In this document: positions 43,133 through 50,965 of the stretch, one piece after another
Layout: every line of letters starts with the position of its first letter
Numbering within the stretch: position 1 is the first letter of the stretch
NCBI GenBank assembly: GCA_963696025.1
Contig: CAVOII010000004.1
Span: 248,001 to 312,000 of the forward strand
Source of the DNA: JABCYV01 sp963696025
Lineage (GTDB): Bacteria > Acidobacteriota > Terriglobia > Terriglobales > Acidobacteriaceae
Direction of reading: 5' to 3'
DNA length: 64,000 nt
Made by a program: the position numbers and the translations under genes
The notes under the pieces: model-generated
What the model saw: the letters and a program-made list of their open reading frames with translations, nothing else
What the model was told of the DNA's origin: nothing
The model's database searches: none

Positions 43133-43628
43133 AGCCAAGCTGCCCGACGCCGAACGAATCCATGAACTCATCTCGGCCTATTCCGGGGACGGGACGCTGC
43201 TTCCGCGGACTTTCGCCGAGATTTGCGAAAACGTCCGCGATTTTGTGGTTTTGGAGAAAGGCAGACGCATTGTTGGTTGCGGCGCTCTCCACCTTTACGG
43301 CCAGCATCTCGCCGAAATCCGTTCCATTACAGTCGACCCGGCCGACCAACGCTCAGGCGGCGGCAAGCGCCTGGTAAAAGCCCTGCTCGAGCAGGCCAAG
43401 AAGCATCGCGTTACCTGTATTTGTCTCTTCACCCGGAAGCCTGAGTTTTTCTCCCAAATGGGCTTTGCCATGGCTCAACGCGAGGATTTGCCAGATAAAA
43501 TCCACAAGGATTGCTTTGTTTGCCCGCGATATCACTGCTGTGACGAAGTCGCAATGGTGCGCGGAGAATTGCCCAAGTTCGCGATCCTGCCCGAACCCAC
43601 AAGGTGGCTGGTGAAGCTCCAGGTATGA
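43119..43628 (+). CDS. argA: N-acetylglutamate synthase, short GNAT type
   Basis: 169 residues from ATG 43119 (GAGGAAG just upstream). It is a stand-alone GNAT acetyltransferase: REAKLPDAERIHELISAYS, FVVLEKGRRIVGCGALHLYG, AEIRSITVDPADQRSGGGKRL (acetyl-CoA loop; Q/RxxGxG/A-type) and CICLFTRKPEFFSQMGFAM. This resembles the C-terminal domain of ArgA without the amino-acid-kinase domain, the short form known from Actinobacteria and others. It makes N-acetylglutamate to start the pathway; ArgJ downstream can recycle the acetyl group, so ArgA would be anaplerotic. It contains CPRYHCC, a small Cys/His cluster of unknown significance. Confidence 0.88.
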   Translation: MRTREAKLPDAERIHELISAYSGDGTLLPRTFAEICENVRDFVVLEKGRRIVGCGALHLYGQHLAEIRSITVDPADQRSGGGKRLVKALLEQAKKHRVTCICLFTRKPEFFSQMGFAMAQREDLPDKIHKDCFVCPRYHCCDEVAMVRGELPKFAILPEPTRWLVKLQV

Positions 43629-44842
43629 CCGTACCTGGGGAGCCACCTCAGCAAATATATCTTCCCAAAGGGTTCAGCTTTTCGGCTGTATGCGCGGGAG
43701 TGAAAGCAAGCGGCCGCCTGGATCTCGCTATGGTCGAGGCTGACCCTGGCACAACTGCTGCCGCCGTGTTCAGCAGGAACCGCGTGGTGGCCGCGCCGAT
43801 AGATGTCGGACGCGCACATTTGGCAGTGACTGGAGGCAGAGTTCGAGCTGTGATCGTCAACTCCGGTAATGCCAATTGTGCTACCGGCGAGCCCGGAGTC
43901 AGAGTTTGCAACCGGATTTGCCGCCAGACCGCTCGTCTTTTGAATATCCGCAACCAAGATGTGTTTCCATCCTCGACCGGCATCATCGGCGTTCCGATGC
44001 CAGCGGACAAAATTCTGGTGGCGCTGCCTCAGCTGATAGCAACACGCCAGCGAACGGAACAGGGAGTGCAACAGTTTGCTGGCGCCATCATGACTACCGA
44101 TACGCGTCCCAAGCTGGCGTCCGCTCGCTTTCGGGCAAGCCAGAGGGAGGTTAACTTGATGGGAATCGCCAAAGGCTCTGGCATGATTCACCCGCAACTC
44201 GCGACGATGCTTGTGTACTTGTTTACGGATATTGCCGCCGGAACGTCTGAGCTCAAACGTCTGCTTCGGCAAACTTGCGACTCAACCTTCAACTGCATCT
44301 CGGTTGACGGTGACACCTCGACCAACGATACCGTGTTGCTGCTGGCGAGCGGTAAAAGTGAAGCTCGATTAAATGATTTGCCGGTTCGCAAGAAATTTGA
44401 GAATGCACTCCTTGGAGTCTGTCAGTCTTTGGCTGAACAGATTGTCCAGGACGGGGAAGGCGTGCGGCACGTCATTCGGCTCTTCGTGGAACGAGCAAAG
44501 AGCCGTGAAGAGGCGTTGCGGGTAGCACGAGCCGTGGCCCACTCTCTACTGGTAAAGACAGCCTGGGCGGGAGCCGATCCCAACTGGGGAAGAATTCTGG
44601 CAGCACTCGGAAATTGCGGAGTGTCTATGGATCCCAAGCGCGTAGATATTTTGATCGGCAATCAGTTGGTATGTCGCAGAGGCGTTGCTTCCCCATTCGA
44701 CAAGGCCAAAGCTCATCTTGATCTGACCCGGCCCCGTTGCGATATTCATATACGACTTCAGCGTGGCCGCAGTTCCGCGGTGTTTTTCACCACCGATCTG
44801 ACCGCCGACTACGTTCGCATAAACGCCGATTACTCCACCTAG
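43625..44842 (+). CDS. argJ: Glutamate N-acetyltransferase / ornithine acetyltransferase
   Basis: 405 residues from ATG 43625 (ATGA overlap with argA); a GTG at 43604 is possible. The self-cleavage site is GMIHPQLATMLVYLFTD, where the Thr of ATML becomes the N-terminal nucleophile of the beta subunit. Other ArgJ strings are AVIVNSGNANCATGEPG, STGIIGVPMPADKI, SVDGDTSTNDTVLLLASG and KTAWAGADPNWGRILAALG. It transfers acetyl from N-acetylornithine to glutamate, making the cycle economical. Last gene of the arginine operon; its 3' end overlaps the convergent gene at 44839 by four bases. No terminator was recognised. Confidence 0.95.
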   Translation: MTVPGEPPQQIYLPKGFSFSAVCAGVKASGRLDLAMVEADPGTTAAAVFSRNRVVAAPIDVGRAHLAVTGGRVRAVIVNSGNANCATGEPGVRVCNRICRQTARLLNIRNQDVFPSSTGIIGVPMPADKILVALPQLIATRQRTEQGVQQFAGAIMTTDTRPKLASARFRASQREVNLMGIAKGSGMIHPQLATMLVYLFTDIAAGTSELKRLLRQTCDSTFNCISVDGDTSTNDTVLLLASGKSEARLNDLPVRKKFENALLGVCQSLAEQIVQDGEGVRHVIRLFVERAKSREEALRVARAVAHSLLVKTAWAGADPNWGRILAALGNCGVSMDPKRVDILIGNQLVCRRGVASPFDKAKAHLDLTRPRCDIHIRLQRGRSSAVFFTTDLTADYVRINADYST

Positions 44843-45513
44843 TTCGAAGCGCCGAGAAAGCTTCGCAGAGCGCTCTGTAACTGAACGTCCATCACTTCAC
44901 CGAGTTGGGCAAGATCGTGAAACAGGAGATGGGCGTCTAATTCATTGAAGTGCTTCTCCGCCAAGTTGGTGATACAACGGCGAATCAGGTTGTAGTCTTC
45001 AACCAGGATGGTGGGCGTGTATTCTTGCGTTCGCCTGATGCGGCCATGGTGTTCGGCCGCCTTCATTGGCACGGTGGGAATCTCCCTCAGGCTAAGCCTC
45101 ATCATCTTCACCGCCTCGTTTACCAGCGGCATCACCGGCGAGATTCGTCGCTGTGGGGATAGTTTGATGCTTCTAAAATTTGGATGGGACTGGCTCTGAC
45201 GCAGCCACTCCTGCCGGAACCAAACGCGGTCGCGCCGCACAAAAGACTTGAGCCGCTTACCCTTAGTAGAACGATGATCTCCCACGATGCCGGATGCGGC
45301 CCCGCTGCGGCCAAGCTTCCGGCTGATTTCATGGATCTCCCGGCGTAAGGCGTTTGCTACTTGGTTCGATTTCCGTTCCCCGCGAGCCACGCGGCTCACA
45401 TAGGACGGGTCCACACCGAGGTTCGTCGCGACCCTCATGTATAGGCCACGATAGAGCGCTTGTGGTAACAGAGTTTCCGAGTTGCGGTTTGTGGTACGAT
45501 CGTCACTACGCAT
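44839..45513 (-). CDS. Uncharacterised protein with N-terminal HTH-like segment
   Basis: 224 residues. The N-terminal segment LYMRVATNLGVDPSYVSRVARGERKS (residues ~24-49) has the spacing of a Cro/XRE-like helix-turn-helix. The central part is basic (STKGKRLKSFVRRDRVWFRQEW). The C-terminal ~90 residues are helical and end EHLDAHL-like with ILVEDYNLIRRCITNLAEKHFNELDAHLL in part, without a motif I recognise. A DNA-binding role is probable; its target is unknown. It is divergent from the S24-like regulator at 45591, sharing a 77-base intergenic region. It converges with argJ. Confidence 0.65.
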   Translation of the reverse strand: MRSDDRTTNRNSETLLPQALYRGLYMRVATNLGVDPSYVSRVARGERKSNQVANALRREIHEISRKLGRSGAASGIVGDHRSTKGKRLKSFVRRDRVWFRQEWLRQSQSHPNFRSIKLSPQRRISPVMPLVNEAVKMMRLSLREIPTVPMKAAEHHGRIRRTQEYTPTILVEDYNLIRRCITNLAEKHFNELDAHLLFHDLAQLGEVMDVQLQSALRSFLGASN

Positions 45514-45516
45514 GAC

Positions 45517-45543
45517 TTTTCTTCACAAATCTGGCAAAGAAAA
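45517..45543. promoter_or_regulatory. Palindromic operator candidate between two divergent regulator genes
   Basis: TTTTCTT (45517-45523) and AAGAAAA (45537-45543) form a 7-bp inverted repeat with a 13-base spacer in the 77-base region between the HTH gene and the S24-like gene. It sits four bases upstream of the minus-strand ATG, so occupancy would block that gene. Confidence 0.4.
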
Positions 45544-45590
45544 TGCCACTAACCAGGACGTTTTACCAGTCGCGTTAAGTGTAGCAGTTT

Positions 45591-46358
45591 ATGAGCAAAA
45601 GTAGAAATGCGGCGAAGCAGGAGTGGGCGCTACGGATTACCGCACTTCGGCGCCGCTTGGGAATTAGTCAGTCTGATCTGGGAAAGCGCCTGAACGCATC
45701 TGCCATGGCCGTCTCTCGCTGGGAGCGGGGAACCCAGGAGCCTCCAGCCAACGTTTACATTCAGCTAGGAAACATTACCGGTGACCCGGAATGCTGGTAT
45801 TTCTGGGGTCGAGCTGGACTGCGGAGTGATGATCTGATGCGCGTTCTGCCGGCTGTGCGCATCCGTCTTCGAAAGGACCGCCTGCCTGATTTAGAGATAG
45901 TGAAGGCGGGTGGTCATCGCGCCCCCAAGAGAAAGAAGAGCCAGCTCGTGGCAATCCCGATCCTGCCCGTGGTGGCGGCAACTCACGGAGGAAAAGGGGA
46001 TCCCGCTGTCGCGCTGGACCAGGCACGTCCCGAAACCATACTGGCCGCGCCCGGTCAGTGGTGTCCGAATCCCGCTTACACCAGTTGCCTCAGGGTTCGC
46101 GGACGATCCATGATGCCGGTTCTCCACGACGGCTATATCATTGTGCTGGATACGTCTCAGACCAACCGCCAGAAGCTGTACGGGCACATCATCGTCGCAT
46201 CGCAGAAAGAACAGGGATTAATCGTTTCCAGATTGCAACGTTTTGATGGGACTGAGGTTCTGGTGCCAGAAAATCGCGAGTACGATTCTCTTCCACTTTC
46301 TACCTCGGGGTTCCGTATCGTGGGGAAGATCTTGTGGTGGATCGGCCGGGCAACGTAG
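45591..46358 (+). CDS. XRE-family regulator with LexA/S24-like C-terminal domain
   Basis: 255 residues. The N-terminal Cro/cI helix-turn-helix is WALRITALRRRLGISQSDL with GKRLNASAMAVSRWERG (residues 12-47). The C-terminal S24 domain contains the Ser nucleophile motif CLRVRGRSMMPVLHDGY (Ser173). The position where LexA-like proteases carry the catalytic Lys (consensus VKRL) reads VSRL (Ser213), so autocleavage is doubtful. An ordinary role would be a damage- or stress-sensing repressor; with Lys lost it may instead be a ligand- or protein-controlled repressor (inference). It is divergent from the HTH gene at 44839-45513 and convergent with the NtrX-like regulator. Confidence 0.82.
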   Translation: MSKSRNAAKQEWALRITALRRRLGISQSDLGKRLNASAMAVSRWERGTQEPPANVYIQLGNITGDPECWYFWGRAGLRSDDLMRVLPAVRIRLRKDRLPDLEIVKAGGHRAPKRKKSQLVAIPILPVVAATHGGKGDPAVALDQARPETILAAPGQWCPNPAYTSCLRVRGRSMMPVLHDGYIIVLDTSQTNRQKLYGHIIVASQKEQGLIVSRLQRFDGTEVLVPENREYDSLPLSTSGFRIVGKILWWIGRAT

Positions 46359-46361
46359 GGC

Positions 46362-47750
46362 TCACTCTGACCCTGCCCCCGATTCCCGTCGCAATGCTCT
46401 CAAGTCAATGCCTAGCGTCTCCGCCTTCTTGTATAAATGACTGCGCTCCAGTCCCAGCGCTTTAGCGGCGTTAGTAATGTGGTATTGGTTGCGCTTGAGC
46501 TCAGCGAGCACAACCTCGCGCTCGAAGCCCTGAATTCTTTCGGCAAGGGATCCTGAAGCGCCAGCCAACCCAGTTTCCGTAACAAATTGAGGCAACGCGC
46601 GTTGTACGGTTTGTGTATCCACACGGTCATCCGTTGCCAACAGCATCACGCGTTCAACTACGTTGCGCAGCTCACGAACGTTTCCCGGCCAGGAATGGAT
46701 TTGCAGTTCCTGAATTGCTTCAGCAGTGAAGGGAATTGACTTCCAATTGTTCTGGCGGCAGACCTGCTGGGCAAAGTGCTGAATCAGCGCCGGAATATCT
46801 TCCCGTCGCTCGCGCAAGGGCGGCAATATTAAAGGAAAAACGTAAATTCTGTGAAAAAGATCCTGGCGAAATTTTCCCTCGCGCACTAATGCTTCCAGAT
46901 TGCGATGGGTAGCCACAAGCACGCGCACATCCACGGAAATGGGTTTGTCGCCGCCAATGCGTTCGACCTCGCCTTCCTCTAACACACGCAGTAGTTTGGC
47001 TTGCATCGACAAAGGCATGTCGCCAATTTCGTCGAGGAAGATGGTGCCGTGTTCCGCCTGTTCGAACTTTCCCAGATGGCGTCCAGCGGCGCCGGTGAAG
47101 GACCCTTTCTCGTGTCCAAACAATTCTGATTCGATCAGTTCCGCGGGAATGGCGGCACAATTCAAAGTGACAAAAGGACCCGAGGCCCGGGCGCTGCGTT
47201 CATGTAGAGTGCGGGCGACCAATTCCTTTCCCGTACCGGTTTCTCCGAGGATACATACCCGTGTCTCACTCGTGGCCACTCTTTCCACCTGGGCCATCAC
47301 TTTCTGCATGGCGTCGCCCATCCAGACGATTTCGTGTTTTCCCAGGCGTTGATGAAGCTGGAGATTTTCCGATTCCAGGCGCTGCAGCTTAAGAGCATTC
47401 TCCACGGTTAGCAACAGTTTGTCGGTGGCAATTGGTTTTTCGAGAAAATCGAGCGCTCCTAGCTTGGTGGCGCGCACCGCCATGTCGATGTGCGCCTGAC
47501 CTGACATCATGACCACAGGCGTAGCGATACCTTCCGCTTTGAGATCTTCCAACAGCGCGAGACCGTCCTTGCCGGGCATGACCACATCCGAAAGAATCAG
47601 GTCAAAATGCTGCGCTCGGGCCAGTTCCAGCGCCTTGGACGCATTGTCACAGACCGTGGCTTCATGGCCAGCGAGGCGGAATGCCCGCGAAAGCGAGGCC
47701 AGCGTGTTGGCCTCGTCATCAACAATCAACAAATTTGCTTTCTGCGGCAC
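46362..47750 (-). CDS. Sigma-54-dependent response regulator (NtrC/NtrX family)
   Basis: 462 residues. Receiver domain 1-120 with phosphoacceptor Asp55 (LILSDVVMPGKDG) and Lys105. AAA+ domain ~140-380: Walker A GETGTGKE (169-176), sigma-54 contact loop GSFTGA (216-221, Ser where most members have Ala), Walker B GTIFLDEIGDM and arginine-finger region LFHRIYVFPLILPPLRER. The Fis-like C-terminal HTH is HITNAAKALGLERSHLYKKAETLGI. It activates transcription at sigma-54 promoters. It lies nine bases after the sensor kinase gene and is its likely partner. Target genes are unknown. Confidence 0.95.
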   Translation of the reverse strand: MPQKANLLIVDDEANTLASLSRAFRLAGHEATVCDNASKALELARAQHFDLILSDVVMPGKDGLALLEDLKAEGIATPVVMMSGQAHIDMAVRATKLGALDFLEKPIATDKLLLTVENALKLQRLESENLQLHQRLGKHEIVWMGDAMQKVMAQVERVATSETRVCILGETGTGKELVARTLHERSARASGPFVTLNCAAIPAELIESELFGHEKGSFTGAAGRHLGKFEQAEHGTIFLDEIGDMPLSMQAKLLRVLEEGEVERIGGDKPISVDVRVLVATHRNLEALVREGKFRQDLFHRIYVFPLILPPLRERREDIPALIQHFAQQVCRQNNWKSIPFTAEAIQELQIHSWPGNVRELRNVVERVMLLATDDRVDTQTVQRALPQFVTETGLAGASGSLAERIQGFEREVVLAELKRNQYHITNAAKALGLERSHLYKKAETLGIDLRALRRESGAGSE

Positions 47751-47759
47751 GATGGATCC

Positions 47760-49601
47760 TCACATCTTGGCTTGGTGCTCGATTTGGACCGGCCCAGTCG
47801 CTGGCAGCTTATCTAAATTCCGCGGCAGTTCGATTACAAATGATGTGCCATTGCCGGGTTGGCTCTGGACGCTGATTCTGCCGCCATGGTCGCTCACGAT
47901 TGATTGCACAATTGCCAGCCCAAGCCCGCTGCCATGGGCTTTGGTCGTGTAGTACGGAGTGAACAAGCGCTCGCACTCCTCCGCATTTAAACCTGTGCCT
48001 GTGTCCGAAATCTCCACGAATATGCTCTTCGCGCTGTCTCGCGTACGCAGCGTGAGCCTGCCGCCTTCGGGCATCGCATCCATCGCATTCAAGCCGAGGT
48101 TGGAAAAGGCGCGATGCAGCAGATCAGGATCAGCGGCGATGGGCTCTGAAGATGCAGCCAAATCCAGTTCGCACTCGATCGAAACGCTACCGCCTGACTG
48201 CAATTGCACCTGTAACAGCCTCGCTACATTTTGCAAAATATCGTTGACTTGGACACTTTGGAATTGTGGTTGCGGCATCCTGGAGAATTCGCTGAAGCGG
48301 GAGACAATCGCCTTCAAGTTGGAGATCTCAGCCAACAGAGTGGCCGAGCTTTCCTGAAAAACTTCCTCGAACTGCTCTGGACTTTGCTGCTTGGCCCGGA
48401 TCAGATTCTCTACCGTCAATTGCAAGGGAAACATAGGATTCTTGAGCTCATGAGCCAGGCGTCGAGCCAGCTCCCGCCAGGCCGCTATGCGCTCCGTCCT
48501 CACCAGCTGTTCTTTCTGCTCCAGGAGTTCGCTGCTCATACGATTGAAGGATTGTGCCAGCGCGCCAAGTTCATCGGATGACCTAACTGGCACCTTCGTG
48601 TTCCAGTTGCCCACCGCTATCTGCCGGGCTGCGTCAGCAAGCTGTTCAACCGGACGCGTGACTCTTGAAGCAGTCCATCCACTGAATAGTATCGCCAGAA
48701 GAATTCCCGCACTCCCGGCCAACAATGCGGCTGAGCGGATGTGCTGCCGCAATTCAACATAGGAACGCCGTGAGTTTCCAGCCAGGAGAACCCCGAGAAC
48801 CTGACCGTCTTGAGCCGCGAGCGGGATGGCGTGAATGGTTTCGTCGTCGGAAGCGTCGGATGACCAGTGAACAATAGCGCTCGTCTCTTGGTGTGTCTGC
48901 AGAACGTCCTGGATGAGCGGCGCAAGCGGCCCGGGTTGTTGCAGAGTGCTGGAGGGATCAATCAGATGCCGGGGAGAAACTGCAGTCCCAGCTTCCGAGT
49001 CACTCAGGTTCTGATAAAGCATGGCTCGCATCCCAGAAGGGAGTTCAAGGCCGGCCATAAAGTTCCTATCCAGGCGACGGCCACCTATCACAGAGAGCGA
49101 TTTGTCGCCGACATCCACTTTGCGGATGGCCGATAGTCCCAAAGCTGGGCCCGCGGGCAGATCTTCCTGGCGAAGAAAGGCGTCTCTGGGGACTAGGCCG
49201 GTCAACAACAAACGTTCCGGGTAGCCGAATTTAGCCGGCCACTGAGCAGACGAGATAATTATCCCATCGGGTCCTGCAAACTCGAGGAAATCCAACTGCT
49301 GGTTGTCGGCCAGAGATTTTGCTTCGTTTAGATAAGCCGCGTAGTTAGAGGGAGTCCGATTGAGGGCAAGGGCCAGCCGCGTACAGACGTCGCTCGCCGC
49401 GACGGCTTCTACGCGCTGAACTACCTCTTCGCCGCGTCGGTTAAAGGCGCGGCGGAATTGGGTTACCAGCGCCGTGGTTCTTTCTTCGTTGGCCCGCTCA
49501 AAGGCCTGCCGCGTGACCGCGGAAACGATCACAGTGACCGCCGCGACGGAAACGAATACCGTGAGCGCGAACCCCGCCAGCAGGCGACTCCGGAAACTCA
49601 T
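47760..49601 (-). CDS. Sensor histidine kinase (NtrY-like)
   Basis: 613 residues from ATG 49601 (GAGGAAG upstream; an in-frame start seven codons earlier lacks one). Membrane segments at ~8-29 and ~290-310 enclose a ~260-residue periplasmic sensor region. A HAMP linker (TASRVTRPVEQLADAARQIA) leads to the phosphoacceptor His384 in ARRLAHELKNPMFPLQL. ATPase motifs are NLGLNAMDAMPEGG (N box), VEISDTGTGLNAEE and HGSGLGLAIVQSIVSDHGG. The HELKNP H-box is the NtrY/PilS style. It phosphorylates the regulator encoded next. Its start overlaps the solute-binding protein stop by four bases, which suggests the periplasmic binding protein feeds a signal to this kinase (inference). Confidence 0.93.
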   Translation of the reverse strand: MSFRSRLLAGFALTVFVSVAAVTVIVSAVTRQAFERANEERTTALVTQFRRAFNRRGEEVVQRVEAVAASDVCTRLALALNRTPSNYAAYLNEAKSLADNQQLDFLEFAGPDGIIISSAQWPAKFGYPERLLLTGLVPRDAFLRQEDLPAGPALGLSAIRKVDVGDKSLSVIGGRRLDRNFMAGLELPSGMRAMLYQNLSDSEAGTAVSPRHLIDPSSTLQQPGPLAPLIQDVLQTHQETSAIVHWSSDASDDETIHAIPLAAQDGQVLGVLLAGNSRRSYVELRQHIRSAALLAGSAGILLAILFSGWTASRVTRPVEQLADAARQIAVGNWNTKVPVRSSDELGALAQSFNRMSSELLEQKEQLVRTERIAAWRELARRLAHELKNPMFPLQLTVENLIRAKQQSPEQFEEVFQESSATLLAEISNLKAIVSRFSEFSRMPQPQFQSVQVNDILQNVARLLQVQLQSGGSVSIECELDLAASSEPIAADPDLLHRAFSNLGLNAMDAMPEGGRLTLRTRDSAKSIFVEISDTGTGLNAEECERLFTPYYTTKAHGSGLGLAIVQSIVSDHGGRISVQSQPGNGTSFVIELPRNLDKLPATGPVQIEHQAKM

Positions 49602-50965
49602 GGCTTCCTCGTCTCCAGCCAAACATCTTGCAGACGCCAGCCTCCATCACGGTCGGCGGTCCAGTTTCTTACCCTTGCACCCAGGCCTGATGCAAACCGC
49701 AAGTGCAACAGTGGAATAATCTGCCGCGACTGCAACAGCATATTTTCAGCCGCGTAGAGGTCGTAAACAGAATCATGGTTGAACCTCGGCTGAGGCAGGT
49801 TCAGCAACACTGCCAGATTGGTCAGTGCAGTCCGCGCATCAACTGAAGCCAGCGGGACGCGAGCCAGGCGGACGTCGGCATTAGACGAATTTGTAGGTTG
49901 TAGCATAAGCCCGGTGTCGCGGGCATTCAGCGCAATTCTCTCTGCAACAACCCTCGCCACTGGGTCAGTTCCGTCGTAACTCAGGGTCCAGGAGGACGCC
50001 TTACGAATCTCCGCCCCCGTCTGCTGCGCTCGCGCCAAATCGGCCTCGGTCGAAAAAAGGAATGCATAGCCAGTCATCCAGTCGGGAAGCAGCCCACCAG
50101 CAGGATCTGCGCCGCCTTGCAGGAGCACGCTGCTCAAAGACCCGCGGTCAATACTCAGCGCAAGAGTTTGGCGCTGCCGCAGATCATCCGAAGAAGGTCG
50201 ATCATGAGTGAAAACCAGCGCCATCAATTCCGCCGCAGGAGAAGTCTCCACCCGACGGCCTTCCGTAGCAGCCCGTTTAGCTTGGTCAGGTGTTACTTCG
50301 ACCAAATCCGCTTTACCCAGATCAAGCGAAATCATCTGCTCACGCAAGCTCTTACCCACTTCGATTTCTACAGAGTCAATGAAGGCTCGGCCACTCCAAT
50401 AGTCATCGCGTGCGGTTAGCGTTAGCTTCTTTCCGGGATCCCAATGTGCGATAGAGAACGCGCCGCTGCCCGTCAACTTGCCGCCGTCCCGTTTGGCGAT
50501 ACCATAACGAACCATGGCCAACTCGACGGGTAGACTAGGGGCGGCAGAGTCGCACTCGATCACGATCCCTTCCTCCTCGGCAACGACCTTCCATTTTGGG
50601 TTAGCCGCCCGTAACGACGCGGCCACGGCACCAGAACTAACAGCTGTTCCATCATGAAATATGACTCCCTTTCGAATATGAAACTGCCAACGTTGATTGC
50701 CTGGTTCGGACTGCCAGGAAGTGGCGAGTGCGGGCTGAGGTCTACCTTGGCCGTCGAGAACCACAAGCGTGTCAAAGATCAGACGCGAGAGGTTATGCCC
50801 TGCCAAAGATTCCGGCTGACTCCGATCCGCTGGATCTAGCGAGGTGGGTACCGCGCGCATGGCAACCCGTAGTGTTCCGCCATAACGAGGGCGGCTGGCT
50901 GCCGCGGCAGCGCCGCCCAGAAGCATACTAGTGACTACAAGCAATGGTAAGGCGGAACGCCTCAT
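49598..50965 (-). CDS. ABC-type peptide/nickel solute-binding protein (SBP family 5)
   Basis: 455 residues from ATG 50965 (GGGGAGAT upstream). Signal peptide LPLLVVTSMLLGGAAAAA. Family-5 strings are RYGGTLRVAMRAVPTSLDPAD, LVVLDGQGRPQPALATSWQ and WQFHIRKGVIFHDGTAVSS; the ligand domain contains GSGAFSIAHWDPGKKLTLTAR. It is a periplasmic binding protein of the oligopeptide class. Unusually it has no permease or ATPase genes nearby; instead it overlaps the histidine kinase gene by four bases. A sensing rather than transport role is therefore plausible. The upstream 408-residue protein gene overlaps it by 38 bases. Confidence 0.88.
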   Translation of the reverse strand: MRRSALPLLVVTSMLLGGAAAAASRPRYGGTLRVAMRAVPTSLDPADRSQPESLAGHNLSRLIFDTLVVLDGQGRPQPALATSWQSEPGNQRWQFHIRKGVIFHDGTAVSSGAVAASLRAANPKWKVVAEEEGIVIECDSAAPSLPVELAMVRYGIAKRDGGKLTGSGAFSIAHWDPGKKLTLTARDDYWSGRAFIDSVEIEVGKSLREQMISLDLGKADLVEVTPDQAKRAATEGRRVETSPAAELMALVFTHDRPSSDDLRQRQTLALSIDRGSLSSVLLQGGADPAGGLLPDWMTGYAFLFSTEADLARAQQTGAEIRKASSWTLSYDGTDPVARVVAERIALNARDTGLMLQPTNSSNADVRLARVPLASVDARTALTNLAVLLNLPQPRFNHDSVYDLYAAENMLLQSRQIIPLLHLRFASGLGARVRNWTADRDGGWRLQDVWLETRKP

